A stretch of 64,000 bases of DNA from Theocolax elegans (Eukaryota > Arthropoda > Insecta > Hymenoptera > Cerocephalidae): the NCBI GenBank assembly GCA_026168455.1, contig CM047431.1, positions 2,528,598 through 2,592,597 of the forward strand, written 5' to 3'. Shown here piece by piece: positions 44,034 through 53,994 of this stretch. The notes under the pieces are model-generated. The model ran no database searches, was not told the DNA's origin, and saw only the letters and a list, made by a program, of their open reading frames with translations. Made by a program: the position numbers and the translations under genes. Within the stretch, counting starts at the first letter, position 1, and each line of letters starts with the position of its first letter.

Positions 44034-46014
44034 GGTATACCTGATTGGTTACCGACAGAGCTAAAAAGATTAATTATTGCAATTATTCAACAACACTATT
44101 TTATGCAAATCCCTAATACAAAAGAGTAGTCATAATACCTATATGGGGAGACCCAAACAAACCCCCTCTCCCACTTCCGGTACACGTGGATGTCTGGGAC
44201 CCCCCTGGGATTATCTCCCTCTCCAATCTTTACGCATCAGTGACCATAGCTGTCTGGTCTAGGACTCCTTTTTAGTAGGGGTGTCTTATCTTCCCCTCAG
44301 ATCTTTACGCGTCGGTGACCATAGACGACTCGTCTAGGACCCAATTTTATTATATTTTGCAGTGATTTAAAATCACTACATGATTGAATATGAGTATAAT
44401 GTATATATATGGGAGATTCCATGTGAAGTGATCCAGTTAAAAAAATGGAATTTTGTTTTAATGTATGGAATCAGTAAAAAACTACTTGAATAGAGTGTAG
44501 CTAAATTTTTAGACCTCAATTTCAATTAGTACCAAAGCTGTAGCCAATCAAAAAATCGAATTTTTTGAAAAAATTGACTTTTTGGCCATTTTTATCACTT
44601 AATAACTCAAAATCTAACAATTTTTTCTTATATACATTAAATTTGAAAAAGTTTATTAATTTCAAGAAGATTCAGTTGAAATATGTCATTTATATTATTT
44701 TAAAAATTTGAATATAGTTATAATCAATAAAAACCTTTATAGTAAAAAAAAGGGTTGTACGATCAAAAATATTTTATCCATCCAAAAATCTATTTCATCG
44801 ATGACTGATTACCTTCAAATAAATGCAAAGTTTGAGTGCGGCAGAGCATTTCAGACAAAGTTATGGTGTTTTTAGGCAAATTTCTTAAAAAAGAGAGCGA
44901 ATGCATTTTATGAAAAAAACAGACTAACCGTATACTTGCATTCAAACAATATGACACTATTATTCCTCAATATTACTAAAATATACTATTTATTGTTAGT
45001 CACTGATACTTTTTAATCTCTAAGTTGCTTACAAACACAAAACAGTAGGTATAAGCAGTTATACCTGTTATATAATTGGATAAATACCTGAAACTTTTTA
45101 TAATTCCAATAAATCCAATTATATAACAGGTATAACTAAAAGTATCAGACTTAAATAACAACTAAATAAAAGTATCAGTAACTAACAATAAATAGTATAT
45201 TTTAGTAATATTGAGGAATAATAGTGTCATATTGTTTGAATGCAAGTATACGGTTAGTCTGTTTTCTTCATAAAATGCATTTGCTCTCTTTTTTTAAGAA
45301 ATTTGCCTAAAAACACCATAACTTTGTCTAAAATGCTCTGCCGCACTCAAACTTTGCATTATTTTGAAGGTAATTAATCATCGATGAATTAGATTTTTGG
45401 ATAGATAAAATATTTTTGATCGTACAACCCTTTTTTTTACTATAAAGGTTTTTATTGATTATAACTATATTCAAATTTTTAAAAAAATATAAATGAAATA
45501 TTTTAACTGATTCTTCTTAAAATTAATAAACTTTTTCAAATTTAATGTATATAAGAAGAAATTGTTAGATTTTGAGTTATTAAGTGATAAAAATGGCCAA
45601 AAAGTCAATTTTTTCAAAAAATTCGATTTTTTGATTGGCTACAGCTTTGGTACTAATTGAAATTGAGGTCTAAAAATTTAGCTACACTCTATTCAAGTAG
45701 TTTTTTACTGATTCCATACATTAAAACAGAATTCTATTTTTTAACTGGATTACTTCACATGGAATTTCCCATATATATATATTGCAGTGATTTAAAATCA
45801 CTACATGGTTGAGTATATTTATAATATATATGTGTGTATGTGAGCGAGCACGTGCTTCTCGCCTGAAATTTTTAAAACGACCGATATTTTGGTTATAGGG
45901 TATTCACGTGGTTCTTGGATATATATATATATATTGTACGTTACTACGGGAGAGTCTAACGCACGATCGATATTTCGAAGATAGTGCGACCGAGTGTTTC
46001 TTACCTTGAATTTT
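44034..46014. mobile_element. Unclassified repeat (GGTATACC..TTCTTACC), split by a foldback
   Basis: Starts GGTATACCTGATTGGTTACC and ends GTGTTTCTTACC. The same sequence lies inverted at 60459-61421. Inside are CCACTTCCGGTACACGTGG, GGGACCCCCCTGGGATTA and two TCTTTACGC(A/G)TC(A/G)GTGACCATAG segments, then a semi-palindrome GCAGTGATTTAAAATCACTA present on both sides of the nested foldback (44363, 45784). The right part (45784-46014) has GAGCACGTGCTTCTC and ATATTTTGGTTATAGGGTAT. It encodes no protein, and I cannot place it in a superfamily. Confidence 0.6.
44410..45771. mobile_element. hAT-derived foldback, 1.36 kb, ~680-bp arms
   Basis: The left arm 44410-45085 and the right arm about 45100-45771 are near-perfect reverse complements. 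The ends are TGGGAGATTCC/GGAATTTCCCA. It is flanked by TATATATA on both sides (44402-44409, 45772-45779), consistent with an 8-bp hAT duplication in a TA tract. The arm sequence matches the terminal ~590 bp of the hAT element at 32522-33110. It has no coding capacity; transcripts would form very long hairpin RNA. Confidence 0.92.
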
Positions 46015-46100
46015 TATTATTTGAAAAGTTTTGTAATAGTTTGTATACGTATGCAAATTATTCTGGCCCTGAAAAGGGCCGTTTGTAAAGTAATTAAATA

Positions 46101-46286
46101 TTAAAATCTCTTGTACTCGTATTGTTTGGGTATAGAGTAAGATTTGATAGAAATTTTTTCAGTGTATTTTTTCCAAAACGACTTAGATTTTTCCCCTTCT
46201 TCTTTTTTATCGTTTTTGTCAATCAATGGTTTTCTGTCCTCGCTGCGAAGATCTCTAAGTGTTCGTTCCATCTTGAACGAATACAA
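46101..46286 (-). CDS. Short charged ORF at Polinton end, unknown
   Basis: 61 residues, rich in Lys/Glu/Asp (RSEDRKPLIDKNDKKEEGEK). It lies downstream of the 46407-47228 gene on the same strand. The composition is less random than the surroundings, but no family is recognised; it may be chance. Confidence 0.25.
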   Translation of the reverse strand: MYSFKMERTLRDLRSEDRKPLIDKNDKKEEGEKSKSFWKKYTEKISIKSYSIPKQYEYKRF

Positions 46287-46406
46287 AATGTCGAATGATT
46301 TAAAATTGGGAATCGTCTAATATTTATAGAAGAATAGTGATAAGTAAAATTATTAAGCAGAAAGTTTGATTATAAATATTTATTGAATCTTTTGTATAAA
46401 ATGTGT

Positions 46407-47228
46407 TTAATTAGTAAGCATAATTTCTTGTAAATATTTAGCGATAATAGGTAAGTAAAATGTAAACATTCCGATTAATACAATTTTTAAACTGTGTTTG
46501 TTATAAACATCGTCGTCGATATATTTTTCATTGATGATCCCTTCCATATCGGCATTGTATACTGAACAATACTGCTTAAATGCGTTGGCTTCTTTTAATA
46601 TATTTTTAATTTCTTCAATGTCTTCCTTCTGTAGTTTCTCTTTCAAATATTCCGTCACGTGGTGTACAGTTTGATTGACATTATCCACTTGATTTTCGAG
46701 AATGTCTAGATGTAGATCTATTAGACTGCTTTGATTGTAAAGACCCGTGAACGTTGATTCTTGCATGGCTATGCCAGGAATCGCCATTTTTCTTTTTCTG
46801 CACGTTTGATCATTTGTTTCGGTATCCTCTCCTTGGTTAACGTTGTGACACATACCTGGCCGGTCATCAATCATAATAGATTTACATCCGTACGTTAACG
46901 TGAAGCTTATTTCGTGGTTTTCGAGAAAGATTTTAGTCGGACGTCCAAAATCCTGATAAAAAGAGTAGCTATTTTTGAAATAAGCTAAAATGACTTCGAA
47001 TTGACTCTTGAAATCGTTCCATTCAGCTTTATTCAGTGTAACACTTTTGTGCGAAGGTCCACTGCTTATGAGTTTTACGACGTGCCGATAATTTCCATCA
47101 ACGTAGTCAAGGCCGATACAAGCCCTCTTGGTATTGGAATTGTTGAGAGCGTACGTCGTCGACAACAGTATGTTTGGCAAATGAGCGTGCGAATCAAACT
47201 TTCCGCGTGACACGGAATAATTAGCCAT
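46407..47228 (-). CDS. Polinton-associated protein, uncharacterised, C-terminal membrane segment
   Basis: 273 residues, uninterrupted, starting MANYSVSRGKFDSHAHLPN. There is a mixed alpha/beta-looking first half (IGLDYVDGNYRHVVKLISSG, then EWNDFKSQFEVILAYFK). A basic RKRK motif lies near the middle, followed by a long helical segment (DLHLDILENQVDNVNQTVHH) that could be a coiled coil. Near the C-terminus is a hydrophobic stretch IVLIGMFTFYLPIIAKYL that could span a membrane. It is the only long intact frame of the Polinton. I recall related ORFs in insect Mavericks but know no function. Confidence 0.7.
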   Translation of the reverse strand: MANYSVSRGKFDSHAHLPNILLSTTYALNNSNTKRACIGLDYVDGNYRHVVKLISSGPSHKSVTLNKAEWNDFKSQFEVILAYFKNSYSFYQDFGRPTKIFLENHEISFTLTYGCKSIMIDDRPGMCHNVNQGEDTETNDQTCRKRKMAIPGIAMQESTFTGLYNQSSLIDLHLDILENQVDNVNQTVHHVTEYLKEKLQKEDIEEIKNILKEANAFKQYCSVYNADMEGIINEKYIDDDVYNKHSLKIVLIGMFTFYLPIIAKYLQEIMLTN

Positions 47229-47649
47229 TTTTCACTTTTGAAACAACTATTTTAACTCACTACGAGAGGTTGATACGATCTCTTCAGATTTTTTACTGTT
47301 AATGGTGCGTCGTTGAGCACTATCCTTTTATATATACATGGAGTCATAAATACGTTATACGTGGTATACCAGGTGAAAATATTCGAAGAAAAGAAATGCA
47401 CCAGGTGTTACTTGCTCTTAAGGAGCACCTTTATTTAAGAAAAAATATGAAAAGGGAAAACTGTTAGTTCAAGGAAAACGACGTCTAATTTGATACATTA
47501 AATTTTATTTGGTGCAAATTACAAATATAATTTTTTAAAAGTACAACATTGATTATTGATGCTTAATCCTAGAGAGCGCTCGCTGGCAAATGTTTCTGCC
47601 TTGTTACATTTTTTATTCTTAATTTTATTGTTAATACTTTAATAAAATT

Positions 47650-48045
47650 TCACAACTGCCAAGTCGTTTTTTTTGGTATCGAGCGAAATAAATTACAAAA
47701 AGAATTGAGATCAAGACCGTTACACATGTGATAAAGAAACGTTATAGTGTACTGTCCGCAACACGTAGAATCATCACTTTGCAGTTTTTTTGTGTTCCAT
47801 TGAATATTTTTACAATTTCCTTGCAGGCGTTCAATATGATGCTTTGATATCGGTGGAAATCCATAACTGTCAAAATACGTTCCAAATCTATCTTTGTGTA
47901 TGTAAATAGCTATCCAATGCGAACCAGGTTTCGTGTGATCGTCGATGTTGCATACGATAGCGGTCGGCGTCGTCATAGCGCGTGGAATTCTGTCCGCAGC
48001 GTATACCCCTACCGTATTTGCCTCTAGGCCTTCTAAAACTCTCAT
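47650..48045 (-). CDS. PRO: Adenain-like cysteine protease of Polinton
   Basis: 131 residues. The catalytic triad layout of adenovirus-type/Ulp1-like proteases is visible: His in GSHWIAIYI, Asp in GTYFDSYGFPP, and Cys in DDSTCCGQYTITFLYHMC. In Polintons this enzyme is thought to mature capsid proteins. The frame is open from MRVLEGLEANTVGVYAADRI, whose first residues could be preceded by a lost N-terminus. The neighbours are capsid and the unnamed proteins on the same strand. Confidence 0.88.
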   Translation of the reverse strand: MRVLEGLEANTVGVYAADRIPRAMTTPTAIVCNIDDHTKPGSHWIAIYIHKDRFGTYFDSYGFPPISKHHIERLQGNCKNIQWNTKKLQSDDSTCCGQYTITFLYHMCNGLDLNSFCNLFRSIPKKTTWQL

Positions 48046-48069
48046 TATTTGCCTAGTATTAATAACAAT

Positions 48070-48718
48070 TTATTTGCTGCTCTCCTCTTCCTCGTCCGTT
48101 ACGTAGTCTAAGTCGTCTGTTTCGTCCGTTCCTTCAAATTCCGTTTTGAAATTTATGAGATTGTTTTCCTTCCTTCTCTTCCACAAAATATTTTGTAAAG
48201 CGTTGTCGAAAATTTCAGTGCTGTTCTTTGGTAATTCTAGACGTATCTTTTCAGGTAGTAGTGAGTGAAGCCATGCCTTCACCATGTATGATCTCTGTAG
48301 AGCGCAAAATGTACTTTTATATCGATTTTCCATAAATTTGTGCGTAGTGCACAATTGTTGGCAATCGAATCGTTTCTGCAATTCCGTAAAGCTTTCACAG
48401 CTATACTCCTCTATGTTAACGACGACCCGAGTCATGATGGATTGAATGAATGGAACTTTTTCGAGACCTTTGACGTATACTCTAGAAGCGCTTCTCGCAA
48501 TATTGTACAAATGTCGACGTAATTTGCGCAATGAAGCTGGGATGATACGTAATCGTTGGACGCCTTGATTTCATTTGGTAATTTATCAAACTCGTGGGGT
48601 GATGAAATCAATGACCGAAAACGTCACCCTGTAGTGAAATTATTGAAACTTCTTTGGAAACGAATTCGCGATTTTTGTCTCTGAGACCTTGAATATCTAT
48701 AACGTAATCCATTGTACG
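48070..48718 (-). pseudogene. Polinton-associated MDYV-type protein, uncharacterised
   Basis: Starts at ATG 48718 (MDYVIDIQGLRDKNREFVSK) in the same frame as the end of the capsid gene. After a stop and frameshift at about 48530-48605 it continues as 48070-48531 with RVYVKGLEKVPFIQ, VVNIEEYSCESFTELQKRF and CTTHKFMENRYKSTFCAL. It then has a charged tail ending in DEEEESSK. From memory, this resembles a recurrent insect protein family beginning MDYV.D.QGF, with a predicted nuclease-like fold, often next to Mavericks. Function unproven. Confidence 0.6.
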
Positions 48719-50135
48719 GTGTTGATCGTTTAATTCGACTAACTTGTTTGGAACTCGTCGGCAGCTTATATTCTCTCGTGCCCCACCATCGGTAAAAGAT
48801 GACGCGGTAACCAAAGAAGCCAGGTGCATTTCCTTTGACGGTTGTCTTTTTTGACAAGAATCTATTTCTAGAATGTTGTCGAATTCAGCGTAAACGATAC
48901 AATTGATGGTTTCCGAAAGTGCCTCCTCGAAACGAACCTCGATACGCAGAGCACCCGAGTGTACGAGACTCCAATGAGACGAAAAGTGCGCCGACATGTC
49001 GGGTGTCAAGTCAAAGGCAAACAGGCAGAATTCCAACGGATAAGTAATGCGTGATACATCGATACCTTCGTTTAGATAATGTATACCTGTGCCGGAAAAG
49101 AGTGTATGAAAGGCCTCGATAAAGAGTCTGTTGTTTCCGGTGAAACGTGGTTACATCGATTTACTCGGAATTTGCACTCCGTCCACGTAAAGAGACAGAA
49201 AATTTATGGAAAAATGATGAAAGTTGAAAGGGTTCATACGTCGATTACCGTTAAACGCACGGTTTCGTACGAAGCCCAAAATAATTCTTTTAGGTAATTG
49301 ACCCAATATCACGTTATCTAGAGTATCGCCCAAAATACCACTGTGCATGGTAAACGACTTAACTTCCACCCTTATAATTGGGTACTTTGCTGTGGTTTTA
49401 ATACCAGGGCTTATCTTTGCTCGATGCACAATCAACGTTGCCTCTTTTATGTGAACGGAAAATTTACCGTCGTCAGACCAATCCATGAGACAAAAAGCGT
49501 CTTTACTGCACACCAATCTCACTCTTATTTCTACCCTGTTGAGCAAAAATTTTGGTTGATTGAAGACGTCGCAATGCAAATGTCCAATCATGTCGACCGG
49601 TTTGCCACCGTGAGTAAAATACTGTCGATTTAAGAGTCCAGCATTGGTTCCTGGCGTGTTGGCAGGTGCGTTGGGTGGTGCATCCATGCAACCGGCAGTA
49701 TCAGCATAGCAGAGACCGGCAGTTAGATGAGAAGTCAATGAAGGGGCTGAGATTCAACAGCGTTTCTATGTAGGCTCGATAAGGATAAGCATTGTTTGGT
49801 GGTGACACCAGTTTCTGATTAAAAAATATATCCACTTGATCAAACATCGAGTGAATAAAATTGTTTATCGGCGCAACTTATGCATTTTCAACGTCGTTTT
49901 TTACGGGTAGTATTTGAACCGTAACGTGCAACATTGTGTGCGCGAGATCCAAGTAGTGTTCCGTAGAACTTGGTACCAAAAATTCCAGAGGTGAATCGCT
50001 TTCATTGCTGAGAGACGACACGGGTTTGTAGTAGAGATAAGAGCTGCTCTCTATCGACGTCTGCGTGAGAGGAACGGTGAATAGGTCCAGTTCGTTCTTC
50101 ATACCCTCACCGCTACAGGCGTGTAAGTACGCCAT
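48719..50135 (-). pseudogene. MCP: Polinton major capsid protein (double jelly-roll)
   Basis: Starts at ATG 50135 (MAYLHACSGEGMKNELDLF). Conserved blocks follow in order: SSYLYYKPVSSLS, YLDLAHTMLHVTVQI, then after a break FDQVDIFFNQKLVSPPNNAY (about 49750-49870), GKPVDMIGHLHCDVFNQPKF, NPFNFHHFSINFLSLYVDGV, and after another break FAFDLTPDMS and INCIVYAEFDNILEID. The order and spacing fit the Polinton/adintovirus capsid fold. At least three frame disruptions occur (about 49875, 49740, 49070). After DNILEID the frame reads on without a stop into the next gene, which is unusual. Confidence 0.88.
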
Positions 50136-50210
50136 TTTTCTACGATTATTTTGGTCCAAAAATGTCTGTTCTACTTCTGACTGGTTTTCTTTTTCGATAT
50201 CTGCGTTTTC

Positions 50211-50390
50211 GAGCAACGGATTTATGCTTTTTTGCGTTTTCTAATGCGTACAGTGCCGCGCCTACGTTTCAACTGTCGTTTTATATCTTCGACAGATGTG
50301 CCAAAAATCGTTTGACGAAAATCGATTTGCCAGACATTGCATATGCAGATAAACGGATGTTTCCATCGTGTATCCATAACGAGTATTGAT
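50211..50390 (-). pseudogene. Packaging ATPase (A32-like) N-terminal remnant
   Basis: A minus-strand segment reads HPFICIC in one frame and, shifted, SGKSIFVKRFLAHL in the next. Together these match the N-terminal strand and Walker A loop expected of Polinton FtsK/HerA-type packaging ATPases. It is immediately followed by a very basic stretch (VEDIKRQLKRRRGTVRIRKR). It lies where Polintons carry small genes next to capsid. Only ~60 codons are left, so the call rests on the Walker A-like motif and context. Confidence 0.45.
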
Positions 50391-50479
50391 TGAAAAAAGC
50401 TATAAATACGGTATTTTATTATGAAAAGTATTCCGAAAAAGTAGGAAACTATCTACTCTATCGCACTCACCCCCGGCGG

Positions 50480-50735
50480 CGGCGGCGGTGGGAACTAGCG
50501 GAACCCCCGCGGGAATTTATTAAAATCTCGCGAGGGTTGTAGGTAAACTCCCCTAGCGGGGAAACTAATTCCTCGTGGGGGACTAGCAAATTCTCGCGGT
50601 AAACTAGCTAAATCCGCGCGAGGATCCTGCAGACCCTCGCGAGGATCCAGCAAACCCTGGCGAGGGTCCAGCATACCCTCGCGAGGAGCCAGCAAACACT
50701 CGCGAGGATCTGATCGACGTGCTTCGAGGGTGTCA
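50480..50735 (-). repeat. 21-bp GC-rich minisatellite encoding heptapeptides
   Basis: Between polB and the capsid gene. The clearest units (about 50622-50715) are CCCTCGCGAGGATCCAGCAAA-like 21-mers; more diverged units extend to about 50495. Because 21 is divisible by three, the minus strand has an open frame (50495-50695) of imperfect heptads such as LLDPREG and MLDPRQG. The TCGCGA core makes each unit partly palindromic. A GGCGGC run at about 50473-50488 borders it. It may be remnants of a disordered repeat protein or simply non-coding expansion. Confidence 0.8.
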
Positions 50736-50902
50736 CCAATAATCGCATATTTGTAAGAGAATAATTTGGGTAAGGAATTATAAGTGAAAAAATACGATAA
50801 AATAATGCAATATTATTGTAAACGTTTGCGAACATAGTTTATTAAAAATATTATATATTAATACATTCATTCTTTATAACCAAACGGCAAAGACAAACTT
50901 TT

Positions 50903-53164
50903 CTAAACGTACCGTCTTTTCTTTAAAACTACGCTACAAGTTTTAAATTCGTTACAGGTTACGATCTCGTGGTGTAACGTGCTCTTGATAGCGGGAAAGT
51001 TAAGTTTAATTTCAAAAGGATTACCCGTTGTAGAATTATCTCTGTTTTCTTCGTCAAAAGTACATTTGGGCATGTTTTTAATACTGTCAAAATTTATTTT
51101 TAACGAATTTTTTAAATTTAGGCTTACACCCTTGACTTTACAACATTCAACAATCTCACCCGATTCTTCTATGGCTCTGTAGGCATAAAACTTTGGAGCT
51201 ACCGCAACCATTGTATTTATGTAGGTACCTTTACCGTGAGCTGCCAGTTCGTCCCCATTGAACCCAAGAGACTACCCAAAGGTGGGTTGTACTGTTCGGG
51301 GTCATTATCATTTTTTACAAAAATACAAGAGTCCGTGTCGCAATACAACAAACGTCTACCTAGGCGCTGCACATGCTCGTAAAGTACGAGTCTCGCTTGA
51401 GCTGTGGTGTATGCCGCGATAACGACATTTGCAAGCGGAACTTGTCGTACGCTATCTTCCTTAAATCGCCAAGTTACATATAAAATTTCATCGTTGATCG
51501 GTAGAACATTTAAAACTTCCTTGTCGCAGCTAGTCAAGAGGGTTAAAAAGTTTTCGCGAGCCTTAACGATCGTTGTTTGCTGTAAATTTGTTCGCTGTCC
51601 AAATTTACCCCACAAAGAGTTTAAACACAATTTAGCAACGGTCCGTAAACCGTTATTCTTTTTAACCCTTTTATAGTCCAATACGATTCCCTCGTCTCGT
51701 TTGTAGTCTTCCAAATATTAAAGTTTACTCGCGTTATCCGTACACCATTCGGGCCAACCGTTTGCCTTCTGCTTAATTTTTAAAAACGTTTCGACGTAGC
51801 CGGCGAAAAGACCACCTTGATTACCATCGAACGTTCGTATTGCCAAATAATGTAAAAGTTCGACACACGATAGCAAACCTCGATGGCTTTGCGGATTTCG
51901 TCGACCACCCACGTAGCAATAAATTCGCGTTCAATTGGATCCTCGTGGTTGCAATCGTCCTAACGCGTTTGTTCGCAGCAAGAACGGCATAGTGCAAATA
52001 GCAAACGACCGTACATTTTGATTGGTAACACCGGTAAATACAAGTTACGGGGCGGCAATATTTTACACTTGATCAAACCTTCCACGCGAGAGAGATCGTT
52101 ATTGTTACCGCGCGTCAGTTCGAGACACACGTCGCCTACCAAGATGCGCGGACGGCCCAATGGATATTTACCTCTTTTACACACGTACGGATACAACGAG
52201 CATATATTCGTATATTTTATTTCTTCACCTTCGTTTTCCACAGCGTAATACGGTATAATGTTCTCCGTGCGTCCTCCGAAAAACGCGTCGCGAGGGTTTA
52301 ATGTGATTTGACTCATCAACGGGTGGTTGGATACATAATTTGCAATCTCCGGATTATCGCGTTTCACTTTGTCAAATTCACACTCCCACATACATCATAC
52401 ATCGTAGCCGCATTTGCGCATCTTTCTTAATTTCACAACTGTATTTTCGTACGCTTCGTCAAACGTTCTTCCAAAAGCGAATCGCTTTTTACGATCTTTA
52501 GGGAAACATGTTGAACACCCGTGAGTGAAACAACCCTTGTACTCACGCTCACGCTCGCACTGACGCAACCATTCTATTGATTTTTGAGAATGTTTGTTGC
52601 AACGCCGATAACCGTTAGTTGGTATTATACCTATATTTTGACTTCAAAAAGTTCTTTCTGTAAATTAACGAGCACGCACTTGCTATAATCGTAGCATCAG
52701 CGAAAGGACATGTATTTCCAACATTTAAAAAAATTTTCCTGAGAGCTACACACGAACGTCTTAAAATCTCCACAGCCATATGACAATATTCTACAATTTC
52801 TTTTTGAAAATCAAACACGCTATCGCGGTCGACTTCGGTGTTGCACCATTCGAAAAATAATGCTCAATCTTTGCTCGACATGGAATCGGGGCAGTAGAAA
52901 TGCGATTCTGGTAAGAGACCAACGTAATTATCGTTTTCAACGGAATTAAAGAAATGCGGAAAATAGCCTTTCTTCGACGAATCGGGTAAATCAAACGTTT
53001 TCGGTAATAAACTTAATTTCATGTGAAAATAATTTAAGCTGTCAATAAATCGTGTTTTTCCGAAATCGAGTAATACGATATTTCTACCGTTTAAAATAAC
53101 AAAAGGTAATAAGTTTTTACTTTCTGCTAGTTCTCGCACTATAAATTGAGCGTCGAATCCACAG
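50903..53164 (-). pseudogene. POLB: Protein-primed DNA polymerase B (Polinton), 5'-truncated
   Basis: Family-B, protein-primed type. From the truncated start: exonuclease segment with GFDAQFIVRELA and RFIDSLNYFHMKLSLLPKTF; a stop; exo III-like EYCHMAVEILRR, where Asp is expected instead of Ala; GYRRCNKHSQKSIEWL; motif A NICSLYPYVCKRGKYPLGRP; GYVETFLKIKQKANGWPEW; motif B KLCLNSLWGKFGQR; motif C YCDTDSC; and the C-terminal KVKGVSLNLK. Four or five stops or frameshifts occur (about 52861, 52395, 51962, 51850, 51716, 51225). The N-terminal third is missing because the sequence switches to a different transposon at 53164/53165. Confidence 0.9.
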
Positions 53165-53823
53165 TGGTTTAAACTTTTTTTTTTTATAATTCCTACCTGA
53201 TACTTTTACGATAAATTCTGAATCACTTTTATTTGTTATTTCATTAGAAGAATCAATTGAACTTTGTGAATTACACATTTCTGATGAATCTTGTTTTAAG
53301 TTATTTGCTTTGCGCTTACAAGAAACATCTGATTTATTAAGAATATTATTTTTTATATTATCTTGAATTCTAGAAATGCATTTATTTTTGTTTCGAGGAC
53401 ACTCTCTTTGCAATTCTGAAAACGTAGATGCCTCTATACTATCAGTTTCCAAAGACTTTTGATAAGCTATATCAAATAAACTGAACAATTCTTTTTGAAA
53501 ATTAGTTTGATCTGCAATAAATTTTTTTGATATTTTGCTTTTCACACTTTTACGTTTCTTTAAGTTTTTCCACTTTGTAAATAATTTTTTTATCTTAATC
53601 ACTAAATGACCTTTATAAATGGTTGAAATAGAATGTTTTTTCCATATTTCTAAAACTGCATTCGCAGCCAGAATTGCACTCTGTTTAATAGTTTTATGTT
53701 CTGCTAACTGATAATGTAAAAAAGATTTTAAGCATCACCTTTATTAGGTAAATTCGTTGTTGATAAAGAATTTATTTCTGATCCAACCAGGTAGAAAATA
53801 TTAGCACGTTTAGACTTCGGCAT
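53165..53823 (-). pseudogene. N-terminal part of the transposase-like protein, copy 2
   Basis: Matches 23517-24180 closely (MIKIKKLFTKWKNLKKRKS; DQTNFQKELFSLFDIAYQ; NNILNKSDVSCKRKANNLK). A stop near 53730 corresponds to the stop in copy 1, so that stop predates the split of the two copies. The last residues are fused by chance to a polB-derived reading (WIRRSIYSARTSRK). Confidence 0.85.
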
Positions 53824-53941
53824 TTGTAAATTTATTTATAACTAACTGAAAAAATCGGATAAATAATTTTATTTCAATATATGTAATGAATGTAGATTGT
53901 TTTTTTTTTTTATAATCAATATTTTATATTTCTGAGTTGAT

Positions 53942-53994
<53 letters not shown>

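Larger units (their letters stand above)
46087..53164 (-). mobile_element. Polinton/Maverick element, decayed
   Basis: A minus-strand block of virus-like genes: DNA polymerase B (50903-53164), packaging-ATPase remnant (50211-50390), major capsid protein (48719-50135), an unnamed protein (48070-48718), adenain-like protease (47650-48045) and an unnamed ORF (46407-47228). This set is diagnostic of Polintons/adintoviruses. No integrase and no penton gene were recognised, nor terminal inverted repeats. The 5' part of polB is cut off at 53164 by another transposon. 47229-47649 is non-coding as far as I can see; 50391-50902 holds a minisatellite. Every large gene carries stops or frameshifts. Confidence 0.92.
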
